64,000 bases of DNA from Flavobacteriales bacterium (GTDB taxonomy: Bacteria > Bacteroidota > Bacteroidia > Flavobacteriales_F > PHOS-HE28). Location: NCBI GenBank assembly GCA_020635695.1, contig JACJZH010000010.1, forward strand, positions 97,219-161,218, written 5' to 3'. The stretch's first letter is position 1. Every line of letters starts with the position of its first letter. Under the pieces are notes generated by a model that saw only the letters and a list, made by a program, of their open reading frames with translations, had not been told where the DNA came from and ran no database searches. Both the position numbers and the translations under genes were made by a program. This document shows positions 44,441 through 58,469 of the stretch, in pieces.

Positions 44441-45390
44441 TCGGGAAGGCGCTCGGGGGCCGCTTCCGGGGTGAAGGCGTGCACCCGCTCCAGGTCCAGC
44501 CGCATGCCGCCATCGCCGGCCGGCTCGAAGGCCCGTTCGAAGCGGCCTCCCCAATGCACCTCGTCCCAGCGGTACGAGCGGCGCGTCTGCACCATCTGGC
44601 CGTAGGACTCGTCGAGCCCCTTCACGATCACGATCAGCTCGGCCCGGCGTTCCTGCAATTCCCTGGCGGAAAGACCGGATAGCGGGCTGTCACCATCCAC
44701 GGGGTGCACCACCGTCCAGGTGAGCGGCAGGAAGGTGATGCGGTCCAGCTGCAGCGGCAGTTGGTAATAGTTCAGCCGTTCGCCCTGGCCGTCCTTGTCG
44801 GCGAGCACCAGCAGCACCCGCGCCTCCACGTCCATGAGCAGGGTGTCACGACGGTTGGCCACGCGGAACTGGAGGCTCCAGCCTTCCCGGAAGGGAGCGA
44901 TCAACGCCCGTTCGCTGAAGAGCAGACGGGCCGTGGGCCGGGCGATGCGGGCGTAGGTGATGGCGCTGAACAACCCGAGGCCGAGCACTCCGAGCATGCT
45001 CTCCAGCGTGGCCAGCAGCCAGGCCCCGTTGCCCATGGGCGCCAGGTGCCCGTAGCCCACGGTGGTCAACGTCTGCATGCTGAAGCCCAGGGCACTGCGC
45101 CAGCGGGGCCAGAGGCCATGGAGCTCGGCACCCTGCAGCTGCTCCACCCCCACGGCCATGTAGCCCGCGCCGAAGACCAGGATCACCGTCAGGTAGGTGG
45201 CCACCAGGCACAGCACGTAGGTGGCCGTGCTCACGGTGGTCAGGAACAGGAAGAACTGGCGGAACGTCCGGATCCCGCCCCGGCGGTCCACCCGGAACTG
45301 GCCGTCAGCGCCCAGCAACCGGTCCACCGGCTTGTCGAAGCTGAGCCCGATGCCGGGGTCGTCGATGGTCCGGTGCCTGCGGAATGCCAT
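44434..45390 (-). CDS. Inward-rectifier potassium channel (KirBac-like)
   Basis: 318 residues. Two membrane helices (about 48-75 and 116-145) flank a pore loop with the selectivity filter TVGYG at 110-114 (LTTVGYGHLAP). The C-terminal two-thirds form the beta-rich cytosolic domain of Kir channels, with LLFSERALIAPFREGWSLQF and LPLTWTVVHPVDGDSPL. Length matches KirBac. It should form tetramers in the inner membrane. It is convergent with the GNAT-nitrilase gene (7-bp overlap) and 30 bp downstream of a small secreted-protein gene. Confidence 0.88.
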   Translation of the reverse strand: MAFRRHRTIDDPGIGLSFDKPVDRLLGADGQFRVDRRGGIRTFRQFFLFLTTVSTATYVLCLVATYLTVILVFGAGYMAVGVEQLQGAELHGLWPRWRSALGFSMQTLTTVGYGHLAPMGNGAWLLATLESMLGVLGLGLFSAITYARIARPTARLLFSERALIAPFREGWSLQFRVANRRDTLLMDVEARVLLVLADKDGQGERLNYYQLPLQLDRITFLPLTWTVVHPVDGDSPLSGLSARELQERRAELIVIVKGLDESYGQMVQTRRSYRWDEVHWGGRFERAFEPAGDGGMRLDLERVHAFTPEAAPERLPDQ

Positions 45391-45420
45391 GCCGGCCCGA
45401 AGGTAGGACCGGGCCGAGGC

Positions 45421-45651
45421 TCAGGTGAAGAGCTGCTCCTCGTCGGTGAGCTGCAGGAGCAGGGTCAGCGTCTTCACCGGCCAGGTGCCGGCCTCCTCCT
45501 GCACGCAGGGCGCAGGCAGGGGCTCGGCCTGGTGGTTGGCGTCCACTGCCGGTCGTTCGGCGGCAGCGGTCCCCTCCTGGGCCGGAGCGGCCGAGAGGGT
45601 CAGGGTCAGTACGGATCCGAAGAGCAGGCAGAAGGTGCGTGGAAAGGTCAT
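45421..45651 (-). CDS. Small secreted protein of unknown function
   Basis: Start ATG 45651 (MTFPRTFCLLFGSVLTLTLS) gives 76 residues; an earlier ATG at 45675 adds eight. The signal peptide (about 25 residues, ending SAAPAQ) is followed by about 50 residues rich in A, E, P and T with a single C in LPAPCVQEE. No family recognised. It is located between the channel gene and the TPR gene; expression is unproven. Confidence 0.52.
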   Translation of the reverse strand: MTFPRTFCLLFGSVLTLTLSAAPAQEGTAAAERPAVDANHQAEPLPAPCVQEEAGTWPVKTLTLLLQLTDEEQLFT

Positions 45652-45817
45652 GCCTGTTCGTTGAAGGTGCCCCAAGATGGCACGATCGGCCTCCCGCTGT
45701 CAAGACGAAAGGGCCATTTTCATCGACGAATGGGCCCTAAAGCCCGACCAAAACCAGAGCGCCTGCTTCAAGCACGCACCTGTATTCATCTGACTACCAA
45801 GAGCTTGTAATGCAGAA

Positions 45818-45839
45818 GGCCGGACGCGAACGCCCGGCC
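45818..45839 (-). terminator. UUCG-capped hairpin after the TPR gene
   Basis: On the minus strand, GGCCGGGCG and CGTCCGGCC pair over 9 bp (one G-U) around a TTCG loop, then TTCTGCATT. It lies about 30 bp past the TPR stop at 45870. Confidence 0.6.
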
Positions 45840-45869
45840 CTCTGACCATCAGTCCAAGATGGGAAGCTG

Positions 45870-47056
45870 TTACTCGCCCAGTTTGGCCTTCATCTCCTGG
45901 AACTTCGCCGTGTCGTTGGTCTTCGCGTACAGCTTCATCAGCTGCTGAATGGTGGCGGCGTCGTCCGGCTTCATGTTGTGCGCCTGCTCGAAGTAGGGCT
46001 TGGCGGCCAGGTACACGGCGTCGGCCTTTTCCTTGCAGGCCATGTACTCCTTGTCGCTCTTGATGCTGTTGCACTGCTCGTACATGTCGGCCGCGCGGTT
46101 GTTGTACAGCACCCCGATGTTGAAGTAGGCGTCGAAGAACTCCGGATCGGCCTCGATGGCGGCCTTGTAGGCCCCTTCGGCCTTGCCGAACAGCTCGTCC
46201 TTCGTGGCCTGGTCCTCCGCAGCGCCCAGCTTCTCCTCGTACTGGCTGCCCTGGATGGACAGCAGGATCGGGTCGTTGGGGTTCTTCTTCAGCGCTTCGG
46301 TGAGCACGCCTTCCGACTCATTCCCGCGACCGGCGCGCAGCAGGTACACCAGCTCGTCCTTCAGCAGGTCGGCGTCCTCGGGGTGCTTGGCGCGGCCTTC
46401 ACGCACCGTGGCCACGGCGCCGTCCCAGTCCTCCTGGCGGGCCTGCAGCTGGGCCATGAAGCGGTACACCTCCACCTTGTCGTAGCCGAGGTCCAGCACC
46501 TGGCGGTAGGCCTTCAGCGCCTCTGCGGTGTTGCCGGCGGACTCGTAGGCCAGCGCGGTGTTGTACACGGCGTTCGTGTCCACCTGCCCGAAGGCCTGCG
46601 CGATGCGCTGGGCCTGACCGTACATGGCCACCGCCTTGTCGAAGTCCTTCTCGCCGAAGGCCGCATTGCCGGCGTTCAGGGATGCGCCCTGCAGCGCGCC
46701 CAGGGCCTTCACGTGCTCGTCCTTGTAGCGCCCCTTCTCATCCAGCTCCTCCGCCTTCAGGTAGCTGTCGATGGCCTTCTGCATGGCATCGGGGAACTGG
46801 GCCTTCAGGGCATCGTCGGTGCCCATGCCGATCATCCGGTAGATGTCGCCCCGGTACCGCCAGGTCTTGTCCTTGCCCATGGTGGCCTCGTGGCTGATGG
46901 CCGGCTCGATGTACTCGGCGGCCTTGGCCAGGTCGCCGTCCTGCATGTAGTTGTAGGCGTTCACCACGTTGGAGTTCTGGGCCGAGGCGGCCAGCAATCC
47001 GGCGGCGAACAGGGTCGTCAGGGTGGTCCTCATCGCGTTGCGTTGCTCGTTCAGGT

Positions 47057-47060
<4 letters not shown>
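45870..47060 (-). CDS. Secreted/periplasmic TPR repeat protein
   Basis: 396 residues. The ATG at 47060 overlaps the gyrA stop as ATGA; a second ATG at 47033 ([19 protein letters not shown]) begins the signal peptide proper and is equally plausible. The mature part is TPR-like helices, for example [60 protein letters not shown] and [20 protein letters not shown]. The C-terminus ends [12 protein letters not shown]. This protein type usually accompanies gyrA in Bacteroidota genomes, but its role is unknown. Confidence 0.8.
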
Positions 47061-49630
<2,570 letters not shown>

Positions 49631-49687
49631 GTCTGTCAGATCGTCACGCTGGCGCGATACTTGCTATACACCTGCGCGAAAGGGCCC

Positions 49688-49695
49688 CGAAGGTA
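49688..49695 (-). promoter_or_regulatory. -7-like element upstream of gyrA
   Basis: Reading minus, TACCTTCG lies 57 bp before the gyrA ATG. No clear -33 element at the standard spacing. Confidence 0.35.
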
Positions 49696-49726
49696 CGCCT
49701 GACCGGTGATCGGAAGCAGGACCGAA

Positions 49727-49759
49727 TTATCCACAAGCACGGGCACTGCTTGTGAATAA
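49727..49759. promoter_or_regulatory. Inverted pair of DnaA-box-like sequences between gyrA and clpC
   Basis: TTATCCACA on the plus strand (49727-49735) and TGTGAATAA (49751-49759, TTATTCACA on the minus strand) both match the TTATNCACA consensus. They extend to 13-bp inverted arms (TTATCCACAAGCA and TGCTTGTGAATAA, one mismatch) around CGGGCAC. They are AT-rich islands in GC-rich DNA. Confidence 0.55.
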
Positions 49760-49802
49760 AAGAACGGCCTGCGATCGGTCACGGCCTGAGCACCGAGGTA
49801 GC

Positions 49803-49834
49803 TTGGTCCCCGGCAGCTCCACCCCCTACCTTCG
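49803..49834 (+). promoter_or_regulatory. Putative clpC promoter
   Basis: TTGG (49803-49806), exactly 20 bp, then TACCTTCG (49827-49834). The clpC ATG is 46 nt further on. Confidence 0.5.
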
Positions 49835-49880
49835 TGGTCCTGCCCCCAGGTCAGCCGGCCAATTCAACGCAGCCAACGAA

Positions 49881-52457
<2,577 letters not shown>

Positions 52458-52789
52458 TCACTCCCATGTGAACTGAGCAAGAAGCCCCTCGGAGTGAGGG
52501 GCTTTTTCGTGGGGGGGGCATCTCTCTCCAACCATTGATCCAGCACCGGAAGCCGGGCCGAGCGCAGCGAAGGGGCCCCGGTTATCCGGGACCTCCAACG
52601 GGCTTTCGGGGCCACTCGTCTCCGAACCCGGCAAGGCCCCGGATGTACAGGACCCACTGGCTTCTCATTCGCCGGGAACGGCCATGGCGTAAGCACCTTG
52701 CAATATCATTTGAACCAATGAGCCTCCATCCGGGATGGATCATCCATCTTGCTCCCGATCGTTCCGAAAACCCAACCACCACCCACCTG
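52458..52789. other. 332-bp spacer between clpC and the cysteine-rich T9SS gene
   Basis: Contains the clpC terminator (52482-52507) and otherwise no RNA, repeat or promoter I can support. An open frame upstream of 52790 adds 85 proline- and arginine-rich residues with no signal-peptide character and is not used. Confidence 0.6.
52482..52507 (+). terminator. Intrinsic terminator of clpC
   Basis: AAGCCCCTC (52482-52490) and GAGGGGCTT (52496-52504) form a 9-bp stem with loop GGAGT, followed by TTT. Confidence 0.85.
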
Positions 52790-55744
52790 ATGAGACCTCT
52801 TCGATCCAAACCCACCAGACGTCCTGGGCGTGCGCCAGCGAACCTGCTGCTGGCCTTGCTGCTCCTGATCATCATGGCACCCGCCCATGCCCAGACCATC
52901 TGGGACTCCGGAAGCTTGTCCTTCTCGCACACCTTGAGTGGCATGGAGGAGGACATGATGACCCCCTTGACCAGCCTGACCCGAGGTAATGTTGGTCCGC
53001 TGTACAACTCGGTCTGTGAGGGTTTTCCCGGCGCCCCTTCCTGTGTCTGGGATGGTCCATGCAACACCGAGTGGGCCTTGGGCAGCATCTCGGACTGGAA
53101 CACGCTGACCTACGTGACCTGGCTCGCCGTGACCAACTGCGGCCCGCCGGGCTTGGTCGGGAACACCTATGTGTGCCACCTGATCGCGGAGGACATCTAC
53201 GTGGAAGTGACCTGGACCAACTGGGGGGCTGGCGGCACGGGCACCTTCGCCTATACCCGCACCACTGGTACGGCGGTGCCCTGCGGTCCCGGCTTCTATG
53301 AGAACAACGGAGGCTGCTCGCCCTGCCCGCCCGGCAGCTACTGCCCTGATGGCATTACGGCCTTGCCCTGTCCCGCCGGGCGCTATCAGGACCAATGGGG
53401 GCAGGTCAGCTGCGTGGAATGTGACGCGGGCTACTTCAACCCGTCCATTGGCGCCACCAGCTGCCAGGCCTGCCCGGCCGGCTCCTTCAGCGCGATCACC
53501 GGTTCGGTGGCCTGTGTGGACTGTGAGGCAGGTTTCTACAATCCCTTGGAAGGAGCGACCAGCTGCCTGGCCTGCGCAGAGGGCACCTACAGCAACGTGA
53601 CCGGCTCGGAGGTGTGCCTGGCTTGTGAAGCGGGCTACTACAACCCGGTGACCGCGGCCACCGAGTGCCTGGCCTGCCCGGCGGGTGAATACAGCGCCCA
53701 AACGGGATCGATCGTATGCCTCCTGTGCGAGGCCAATACCTACAACCCGGTGGAGGCCGCCACCAGCTGCCTGGCCTGCCCCAACGGGGAGACCAGCGGC
53801 ATGGGGGCCGTGGCCTGCGTCCCGGACGGAGGCTGCGAGGACGTGTTCCTGGAGCTGACCACCGACGGCAGTGCCAGCGAAACGAGCTGGGAGGTGATCC
53901 CCGACGGCGGCGGCCCCGCCTTGTGCAGCGGCTCCGGGTACGCCGACAACGACCAGGTGACCGAGACCTGCTGCCTGCCCGATGGCTGCTACCGGCTGCG
54001 CGTGCTGGACAGCTTCGGTGATGGCATGAGCAACCCGGGTGGTGGCTATGTGTTGCGCGATGTGAACGGGAAACGGATCATTGACAACACCGATGGCGGG
54101 GCCGGCTTCACCTCGGTGAGCGCCCTGGCCAACGATCAGGTCTTCTGCCTGCCCCTGGGCACCGACCAGGTGATCGGCGCGCATTGCGACCGGACGGACT
54201 TCCTGCCCACCGACTTCCTGATCGCCTCGGAGAACGCAGCGGTGTCCGCCGAGTTCGGGGTGAACGACGCCAACAGCGGCTACCAGTTCTGGCTCTTCGA
54301 CCCCAACGGGACCTACAGCCGCCGGGTGTTCTTCAGCCACGCCAACCCGATGGTGGGTGCGCCTCCGGGTGCCCAGGCCGCCGCGCACCTGCGCTTCGGC
54401 AACCTGATCACCAACCCGGTGCCGCTGGACCTGATGCTGAACGTGCGCATCCGTGGCCGCGTGAACGGCACCTACAACGCGTTCGGACCCACCTGCCGCG
54501 TGATGGTGGTCTCCAGCCTACCCGCCTGCCCAACCACCCAGCTGGTGGACGACCTCAACAACCCGAACCATTCGTGCGGGGTGGACCGCACCTTCGGCGG
54601 CAGCGACAAGGTGGTGGCCTATCCCTTGGCCGGTGCCAACCAATACCGGTTCCGCTTCGAGCAGATCGGCGACAACTTCGTACGCAACATCACCTCGCCC
54701 ACCAACGCCCGGCTGCTGAACTGGGTGACCAGTCCATTGATCTCGGGGGCTGATTATGACGTGACCGTGCAGGCGAGCTTCGATGGCGGCAGCACCTGGT
54801 GTCCCTTCGGCCAGGCCTGCGTGGTGTCCATTACCGATGCCCCTGCCCCGGCAGACAACGACAACGATGGCTACACCAGCGACGTGGACTGCAACGACAA
54901 CGACCCGGCACTGAACCTGGCCGATGTTGACGGGGACGGGTACAGCACCTGTGCCGGTGATTGTGACGATCTGGACCCTGCGCTGGAGCCCGCGGACCAG
55001 GACGGGGACGGCTACACCACCTGCATGGGTGATTGCGATGACCTGAACCCCGCCCTCTCGCCCCTGTCCGGCTGCCCGCCAGTGGACAGCGATGGCGATG
55101 GGCTGACCGATGACCTGGAAGTGTTCGTCTTCGGCACCCTCCCATTCAACCCGGATTCGGACGGTGGCGGTGTGAACGACGGGGATGAGGTGTTGTTCTA
55201 CCTCACCGACCCCCTGAACCCGGCCGACGACCAAGGGCCTGACTGTGGCAACGGTGTGCTGGAACCCGGCGAGGAATGCGATGACGGGAACCTGATGAAC
55301 GGTGATGGTTGCAACCAGAGCTGCGTGGCGGAGATCGGAGCCTGCTGCCTGCCCGGTGGTGGGTGCATCTTGGATAATGCTGGCAATTGTGCGCTGAACG
55401 GCGGTCTGTACCAGGGTGACGGGATCGCCTGTGGAGTTCTTAAATGCCCGTTCGTCATAGAGCCGAAGGCCGGCAGCGGGGCGTTGCGGACCATGATCTG
55501 GCCCAACCCCAACCGCGGTGACCAGCTGTACCTGACCTTGAACGACCTGCCAGCGGCGGACCTGACGGTGAACGTGGACATCCACGACCTGATCGGCCAG
55601 CGCGTGGCGACCCATACGCTGGTGGCGCAAGGTGGCCTGCTGAACACGGTGATCGACCTGGAGGGGCGGTTGTCCGGCGGCATGTACCTGGTGACCATCA
55701 CCGCAGGGGACCAGCACTTCACCGAACGGTTGGTGATCGAGTAG
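52790..55744 (+). CDS. Mosaic cysteine-rich T9SS-secreted protein (ephrin-receptor-like/GCC repeats, metal-binding and DUF4215 modules)
   Basis: Start ATG 52790 gives 984 residues with a long signal peptide (ending MAPAHAQ). After an N-terminal domain (about 30-160), residues about 164-347 are tandem cysteine-rich repeats of the CPAGxYxxxxG...C type, resembling ephrin-receptor/GCC modules. A proprotein-convertase-like beta-sandwich may follow. About 685-765 holds DxDxDG-type motifs (DNDGYTSDVDCNDNDPAL, DVDGDGYSTCAGDCDDLDPA) like MopE/thrombospondin calcium sites. CGNGVLEPGEECDDGNLMNG at about 818 is the DUF4215 signature. The C-terminus is a type A T9SS sorting domain. By architecture it is a secreted or surface-attached, calcium-binding protein; target unknown. 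Confidence 0.88.
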   Translation: MRPLRSKPTRRPGRAPANLLLALLLLIIMAPAHAQTIWDSGSLSFSHTLSGMEEDMMTPLTSLTRGNVGPLYNSVCEGFPGAPSCVWDGPCNTEWALGSISDWNTLTYVTWLAVTNCGPPGLVGNTYVCHLIAEDIYVEVTWTNWGAGGTGTFAYTRTTGTAVPCGPGFYENNGGCSPCPPGSYCPDGITALPCPAGRYQDQWGQVSCVECDAGYFNPSIGATSCQACPAGSFSAITGSVACVDCEAGFYNPLEGATSCLACAEGTYSNVTGSEVCLACEAGYYNPVTAATECLACPAGEYSAQTGSIVCLLCEANTYNPVEAATSCLACPNGETSGMGAVACVPDGGCEDVFLELTTDGSASETSWEVIPDGGGPALCSGSGYADNDQVTETCCLPDGCYRLRVLDSFGDGMSNPGGGYVLRDVNGKRIIDNTDGGAGFTSVSALANDQVFCLPLGTDQVIGAHCDRTDFLPTDFLIASENAAVSAEFGVNDANSGYQFWLFDPNGTYSRRVFFSHANPMVGAPPGAQAAAHLRFGNLITNPVPLDLMLNVRIRGRVNGTYNAFGPTCRVMVVSSLPACPTTQLVDDLNNPNHSCGVDRTFGGSDKVVAYPLAGANQYRFRFEQIGDNFVRNITSPTNARLLNWVTSPLISGADYDVTVQASFDGGSTWCPFGQACVVSITDAPAPADNDNDGYTSDVDCNDNDPALNLADVDGDGYSTCAGDCDDLDPALEPADQDGDGYTTCMGDCDDLNPALSPLSGCPPVDSDGDGLTDDLEVFVFGTLPFNPDSDGGGVNDGDEVLFYLTDPLNPADDQGPDCGNGVLEPGEECDDGNLMNGDGCNQSCVAEIGACCLPGGGCILDNAGNCALNGGLYQGDGIACGVLKCPFVIEPKAGSGALRTMIWPNPNRGDQLYLTLNDLPAADLTVNVDIHDLIGQRVATHTLVAQGGLLNTVIDLEGRLSGGMYLVTITAGDQHFTERLVIE

Positions 55745-55770
55745 CGAACGACCGCCATCTTCTGATCTCG

Positions 55771-55800
55771 GAAGCCCTGGCCGAAAGGCCGGGGCTTCTT
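55771..55800 (+). terminator. Terminator of the cysteine-rich T9SS gene
   Basis: GAAGCCCTGGCC (55771-55782) and GGCCGGGGCTTC (55787-55798) form a 12-bp stem (one G-U) with loop GAAA, followed by TT. Confidence 0.75.
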
Positions 55801-55984
55801 GTTGTGGGCCGGGTGCGGGGGCATCACCGGAGCTGGTCCGGTGTGGGACGCTGTGCAGGCCAAGTAGCGAAACTGCTAGTCCAATAGGAAGGCGACCGTT
55901 CAAGGGAATGGTGGTCGCTCCTGTGCGGCTAGCTCGAACACACCGAGAAAAGTGGAGGGGATACGCTCCCGACAAATGACTTCC

Positions 55985-56620
55985 CTACTCCCTTCCCCAC
56001 TTCAACCGCGTGCTGAAGCCCAGGCCCAGCACGAAGAAGCGGTAGGGATCCGGTTCCTCCATGGTGGTGCGGCCGGTGAAGTCCTCCAGGCAGAGCAGGT
56101 CCGGCGTGAGGGCCGCGGAGGGGTCGGCCTCGTAGCCGATGGTGAGGCCGAAGGCGAGGGCGTCGGTGGCGTGCAGGTAGTAGCTGGCGTAGAGGCCCCA
56201 GTGGAAGGCGCTCTGGCGCTTGACGTCCGGACAGTTCTCGGTGTCCCAGTTGATGGTGCTGCCGCCGGCCTTGAAGGCGAACTCATAGAACCCGTTGGGG
56301 CCGGCGTAGTGCTCGTACTGCAGCTTGCCGTACCAGGTGCTGCGCATCACATCGCCGCGGATCACGGTGGGTGAAAGCGCCCGCTCCTCCAGGTAGAACC
56401 AGGTGCCGCTGTAGCCGGCCCCCACCCCCAGACCCTTCCAGAGGGGAAGCTGGGCGCAGGCATCGATCTGGCCGAGGGTCTCGGTGATGTCCTGGAACAG
56501 GTCGCTGCCCACGGGCACCGGCAGGTTGAAACCGACCTTGACCGTGGGCGTGACCTCGGGCAGCTGGGCACTTGCCACGGCGGCACCGAACAACAGGACG
56601 AGGGTGGCGGGCTTCCTCAT
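55985..56620 (-). CDS. Outer-membrane beta-barrel protein
   Basis: 211 residues with a signal peptide (MRKPATLVLLFGAAVASAQ). The mature sequence alternates amphipathic strands, for example LGVGAGYSGTWFYLEERAL, NGFYEFAFKAGGSTINWD and DALAFGLTIGYEADPSAA, and ends in a strand FFVLGLGFSTRLKW. Two cysteines occur near DACAQL and ENCPDV. No specific family is recognised. It overlaps the preceding small membrane gene by 4 bp (ATGA). Confidence 0.72.
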   Translation of the reverse strand: MRKPATLVLLFGAAVASAQLPEVTPTVKVGFNLPVPVGSDLFQDITETLGQIDACAQLPLWKGLGVGAGYSGTWFYLEERALSPTVIRGDVMRSTWYGKLQYEHYAGPNGFYEFAFKAGGSTINWDTENCPDVKRQSAFHWGLYASYYLHATDALAFGLTIGYEADPSAALTPDLLCLEDFTGRTTMEEPDPYRFFVLGLGFSTRLKWGRE

Positions 56621-57003
56621 GTGCGTTGAAGACGGAAACGGCGCACGGTACGTTGTGTTGCGGTGCGCACCTCCAGGTGCAGGTCGCCGTCGGGGATGCC
56701 GTCCAGCGGGCGTTCCAGGTCGTGGTCGCCGGCGGGGAGGTCCTCCTCCGGCCAGGTGCGCAGTTCGGCATGGTCGGCCCCGCGCAGCACCAGCGCCACC
56801 CGCTGGCGGCCGGGCAGGCGCACGCGGGCCACGAGGCGGGCCGGGTGGTAGGCCACGCGCAGGTCCAGCAGCTCGGCATGGCGGGGCGCGGGCATGTCGC
56901 GGGCCAGCACCCGCTGGCGGAAGCGGCGGAAGAGGAGCACGAGCACCAGGATGCTCAGCGTGATCAGCAGCGCGTTGCGGAGCAGGTCCAGGTCGATCCG
57001 CAT
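56617..57003 (-). CDS. Small single-span membrane protein, beta-rich periplasmic domain
   Basis: 128 residues: one N-terminal membrane helix (NALLITLSILVLVLLF, about 10-25) and an arginine-rich mostly beta domain (VAYHPARLVARVRLPGRQRV, LHLEVRTATQRTVRRFRLQ). No family recognised. It lies 4 bp after the DUF493 gene and overlaps the outer-membrane barrel gene by 4 bp, so the three appear to form one operon. Confidence 0.68.
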   Translation of the reverse strand: MRIDLDLLRNALLITLSILVLVLLFRRFRQRVLARDMPAPRHAELLDLRVAYHPARLVARVRLPGRQRVALVLRGADHAELRTWPEEDLPAGDHDLERPLDGIPDGDLHLEVRTATQRTVRRFRLQRT

Positions 57004-57007
57004 CGCT

Positions 57008-57283
57008 TCACAGCACGATGACGCCGTCGATCTCCGAGGCGCGGACGTAGCGGTCCACCACGTCGTCGGCGTTCATCATCACCTCCTTGGCGGTGACGCT
57101 GAGGTACTTGCCGCCCTTGGAATAGCGGCGCAGCACCTCGCTTTCCTCGGGGAACAGGGCCATGACCCGGGCCAGCCGTTCCTCGGTGGGTTCGAAGATG
57201 AACTTGAACATGTAGACGGAGGGCCAGTCGTGCACATCCTCCAGTTTCGCCTTCAGGCGATCGCGGGCTTCCTCGCTGAGCAT
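57008..57283 (-). CDS. DUF493 domain protein (YbeD-like)
   Basis: Start ATG 57283 (MLSEEARDRLKAKLEDVHDW) gives 91 residues, the usual size. It matches DUF493 over WPSVYMFKFIFEPTEERLAR and GGKYLSVTAKEVMMNADDVV. The small alpha-beta fold resembles regulatory ACT domains; in E. coli YbeD is linked to lipoate biology, but the Bacteroidota role is unknown. A TACCTTTG -7-like element (57303-57296, minus) lies 12 nt before the start, so it heads its operon. Confidence 0.85.
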   Translation of the reverse strand: MLSEEARDRLKAKLEDVHDWPSVYMFKFIFEPTEERLARVMALFPEESEVLRRYSKGGKYLSVTAKEVMMNADDVVDRYVRASEIDGVIVL

Positions 57284-57295
57284 TGGCTTACCTTG

Positions 57296-57303
57296 CAAAG
57301 GTA
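57296..57303 (-). promoter_or_regulatory. -7-like element of the DUF493 gene
   Basis: On the minus strand, TACCTTTG matches the consensus exactly and ends 12 nt before the ATG at 57283. The same 15 bp is nearly palindromic (TACCTTGCAAAGGTA), so the opposite strand also shows a TACCTTGC. Confidence 0.42.
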
Positions 57304-57368
57304 GTCGCGGCCGCCCGATCGAACCTTTGCCGGGCCGGCGTGTACAGCCCCTCCAGAAGCCAGACCCG

Positions 57369-58466
57369 ATGCCCCGCATCCTGCTCCTGACCCTCCTGAT
57401 CCCCCTGGCCGGAACGGCCACCCGGGCGCAGACCCAGAACGAACCGGCCGCGCCGGTGAACGACGCCTACCAGGGCGCCTGGGACGCCGGCACCCTGAAC
57501 CAGAGCAACCTGTTCTGGAACGCGCGCAACAGCGCCGTGGACGCGCCGGTGGCCACGCGTTTCGCCACCTTCCGCATCACCCGCAACGCCAGCCTGGCCA
57601 CCAACAGCGGGCAGCTGCCCGAGGCCGACCGCCGGCAGCTGGAATCCATCGCGGAGGACATCGAGACCGCCGCACCCGGCAGCTTCGAGGCCGGCCTGGC
57701 CACGTACTACCTGGAGTTCCCGGCACCCGCCTCGCACGAGGCCCTGGCCCAGGCGATGACCGTGGGGCCGGACCGGCCGGAGGTGTTCGGACCCGCCCTG
57801 GGCGATGCCCTGCGACGGGGTGATGCCGCCGGCCAACAACGCTGGGCCAAGGCCCTGCTGGACCGTGGTGCGCCGGACCCCGCGCTGCTGGATTGGGCGC
57901 ACGACCTGCTCACGAGCACCGCGCCCAACGCCGTGCTGCTCACCGCCGGGGAAATGGACACCTACACCGCGCTGGCCCTGCAACAGGCCCGCGGGGTGCG
58001 CGGCGATGTGCAACTGGTGGACCTGCGGATGCTGGGCGACCGGGAGTACCGCGAACGCCTCTGGAAGGCCTACGGCAAGGGGGCGGTTCCCGGGGATGGT
58101 CCGGACTACGCACGCAAGCTGGCCGCGGCAGGGAACCGGCCGGTGCTGCTGAGCCCTGCCCTGCCCACCAGTTGGGCCAAGGCCCTGGCCAGGGAACTGT
58201 ACCCTGCAGGACTGGCCCTGCGCCTTTCGCCCACGCCCTACGACCCCGTGCCGGAGCTGGCGGCCACCTGGCCCAAGCTGCGCAAGAACATGCGGGCCGG
58301 TCCGCTGGCGCGCAACTACCTGCCCGCCGGTGCCCTGCTGCTGGAGCACTACCGCGCCACCGGGCAGGAGGAAAAGGCCGCGGCGTTGGAACACGAACTG
58401 CGCACCCTGGCCACCGCCATCGGCGCCCTGCCCCGGCTGTACGAAACGGGCGTCCTGAAGCACTGA
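57369..58466 (+). CDS. Secreted hypothetical protein upstream of an ECF sigma factor
   Basis: Start ATG 57369 (MPRILLLTLLIPLAGTATRA) gives 365 residues with a signal peptide. The mature part is alanine- and leucine-rich and mostly helical. Repeated helix pairs such as GSFEAGLATYYLEFPAPASH and AVLLTAGEMDTYTALALQQA suggest a TPR-like or other helical scaffold, but no catalytic motif is visible. It is 3 bp before the ECF sigma gene, so it may be a component of that regulatory system. Confidence 0.68.
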   Translation: MPRILLLTLLIPLAGTATRAQTQNEPAAPVNDAYQGAWDAGTLNQSNLFWNARNSAVDAPVATRFATFRITRNASLATNSGQLPEADRRQLESIAEDIETAAPGSFEAGLATYYLEFPAPASHEALAQAMTVGPDRPEVFGPALGDALRRGDAAGQQRWAKALLDRGAPDPALLDWAHDLLTSTAPNAVLLTAGEMDTYTALALQQARGVRGDVQLVDLRMLGDREYRERLWKAYGKGAVPGDGPDYARKLAAAGNRPVLLSPALPTSWAKALARELYPAGLALRLSPTPYDPVPELAATWPKLRKNMRAGPLARNYLPAGALLLEHYRATGQEEKAAALEHELRTLATAIGALPRLYETGVLKH

Positions 58467-58469
58467 CGC

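Noticed and set aside
49727..49759. Chromosomal replication origin
   Set aside because: Only two DnaA-box-like sites, no AT-rich unwinding element and no dnaA, dnaN or parAB nearby; better treated as a regulatory site.
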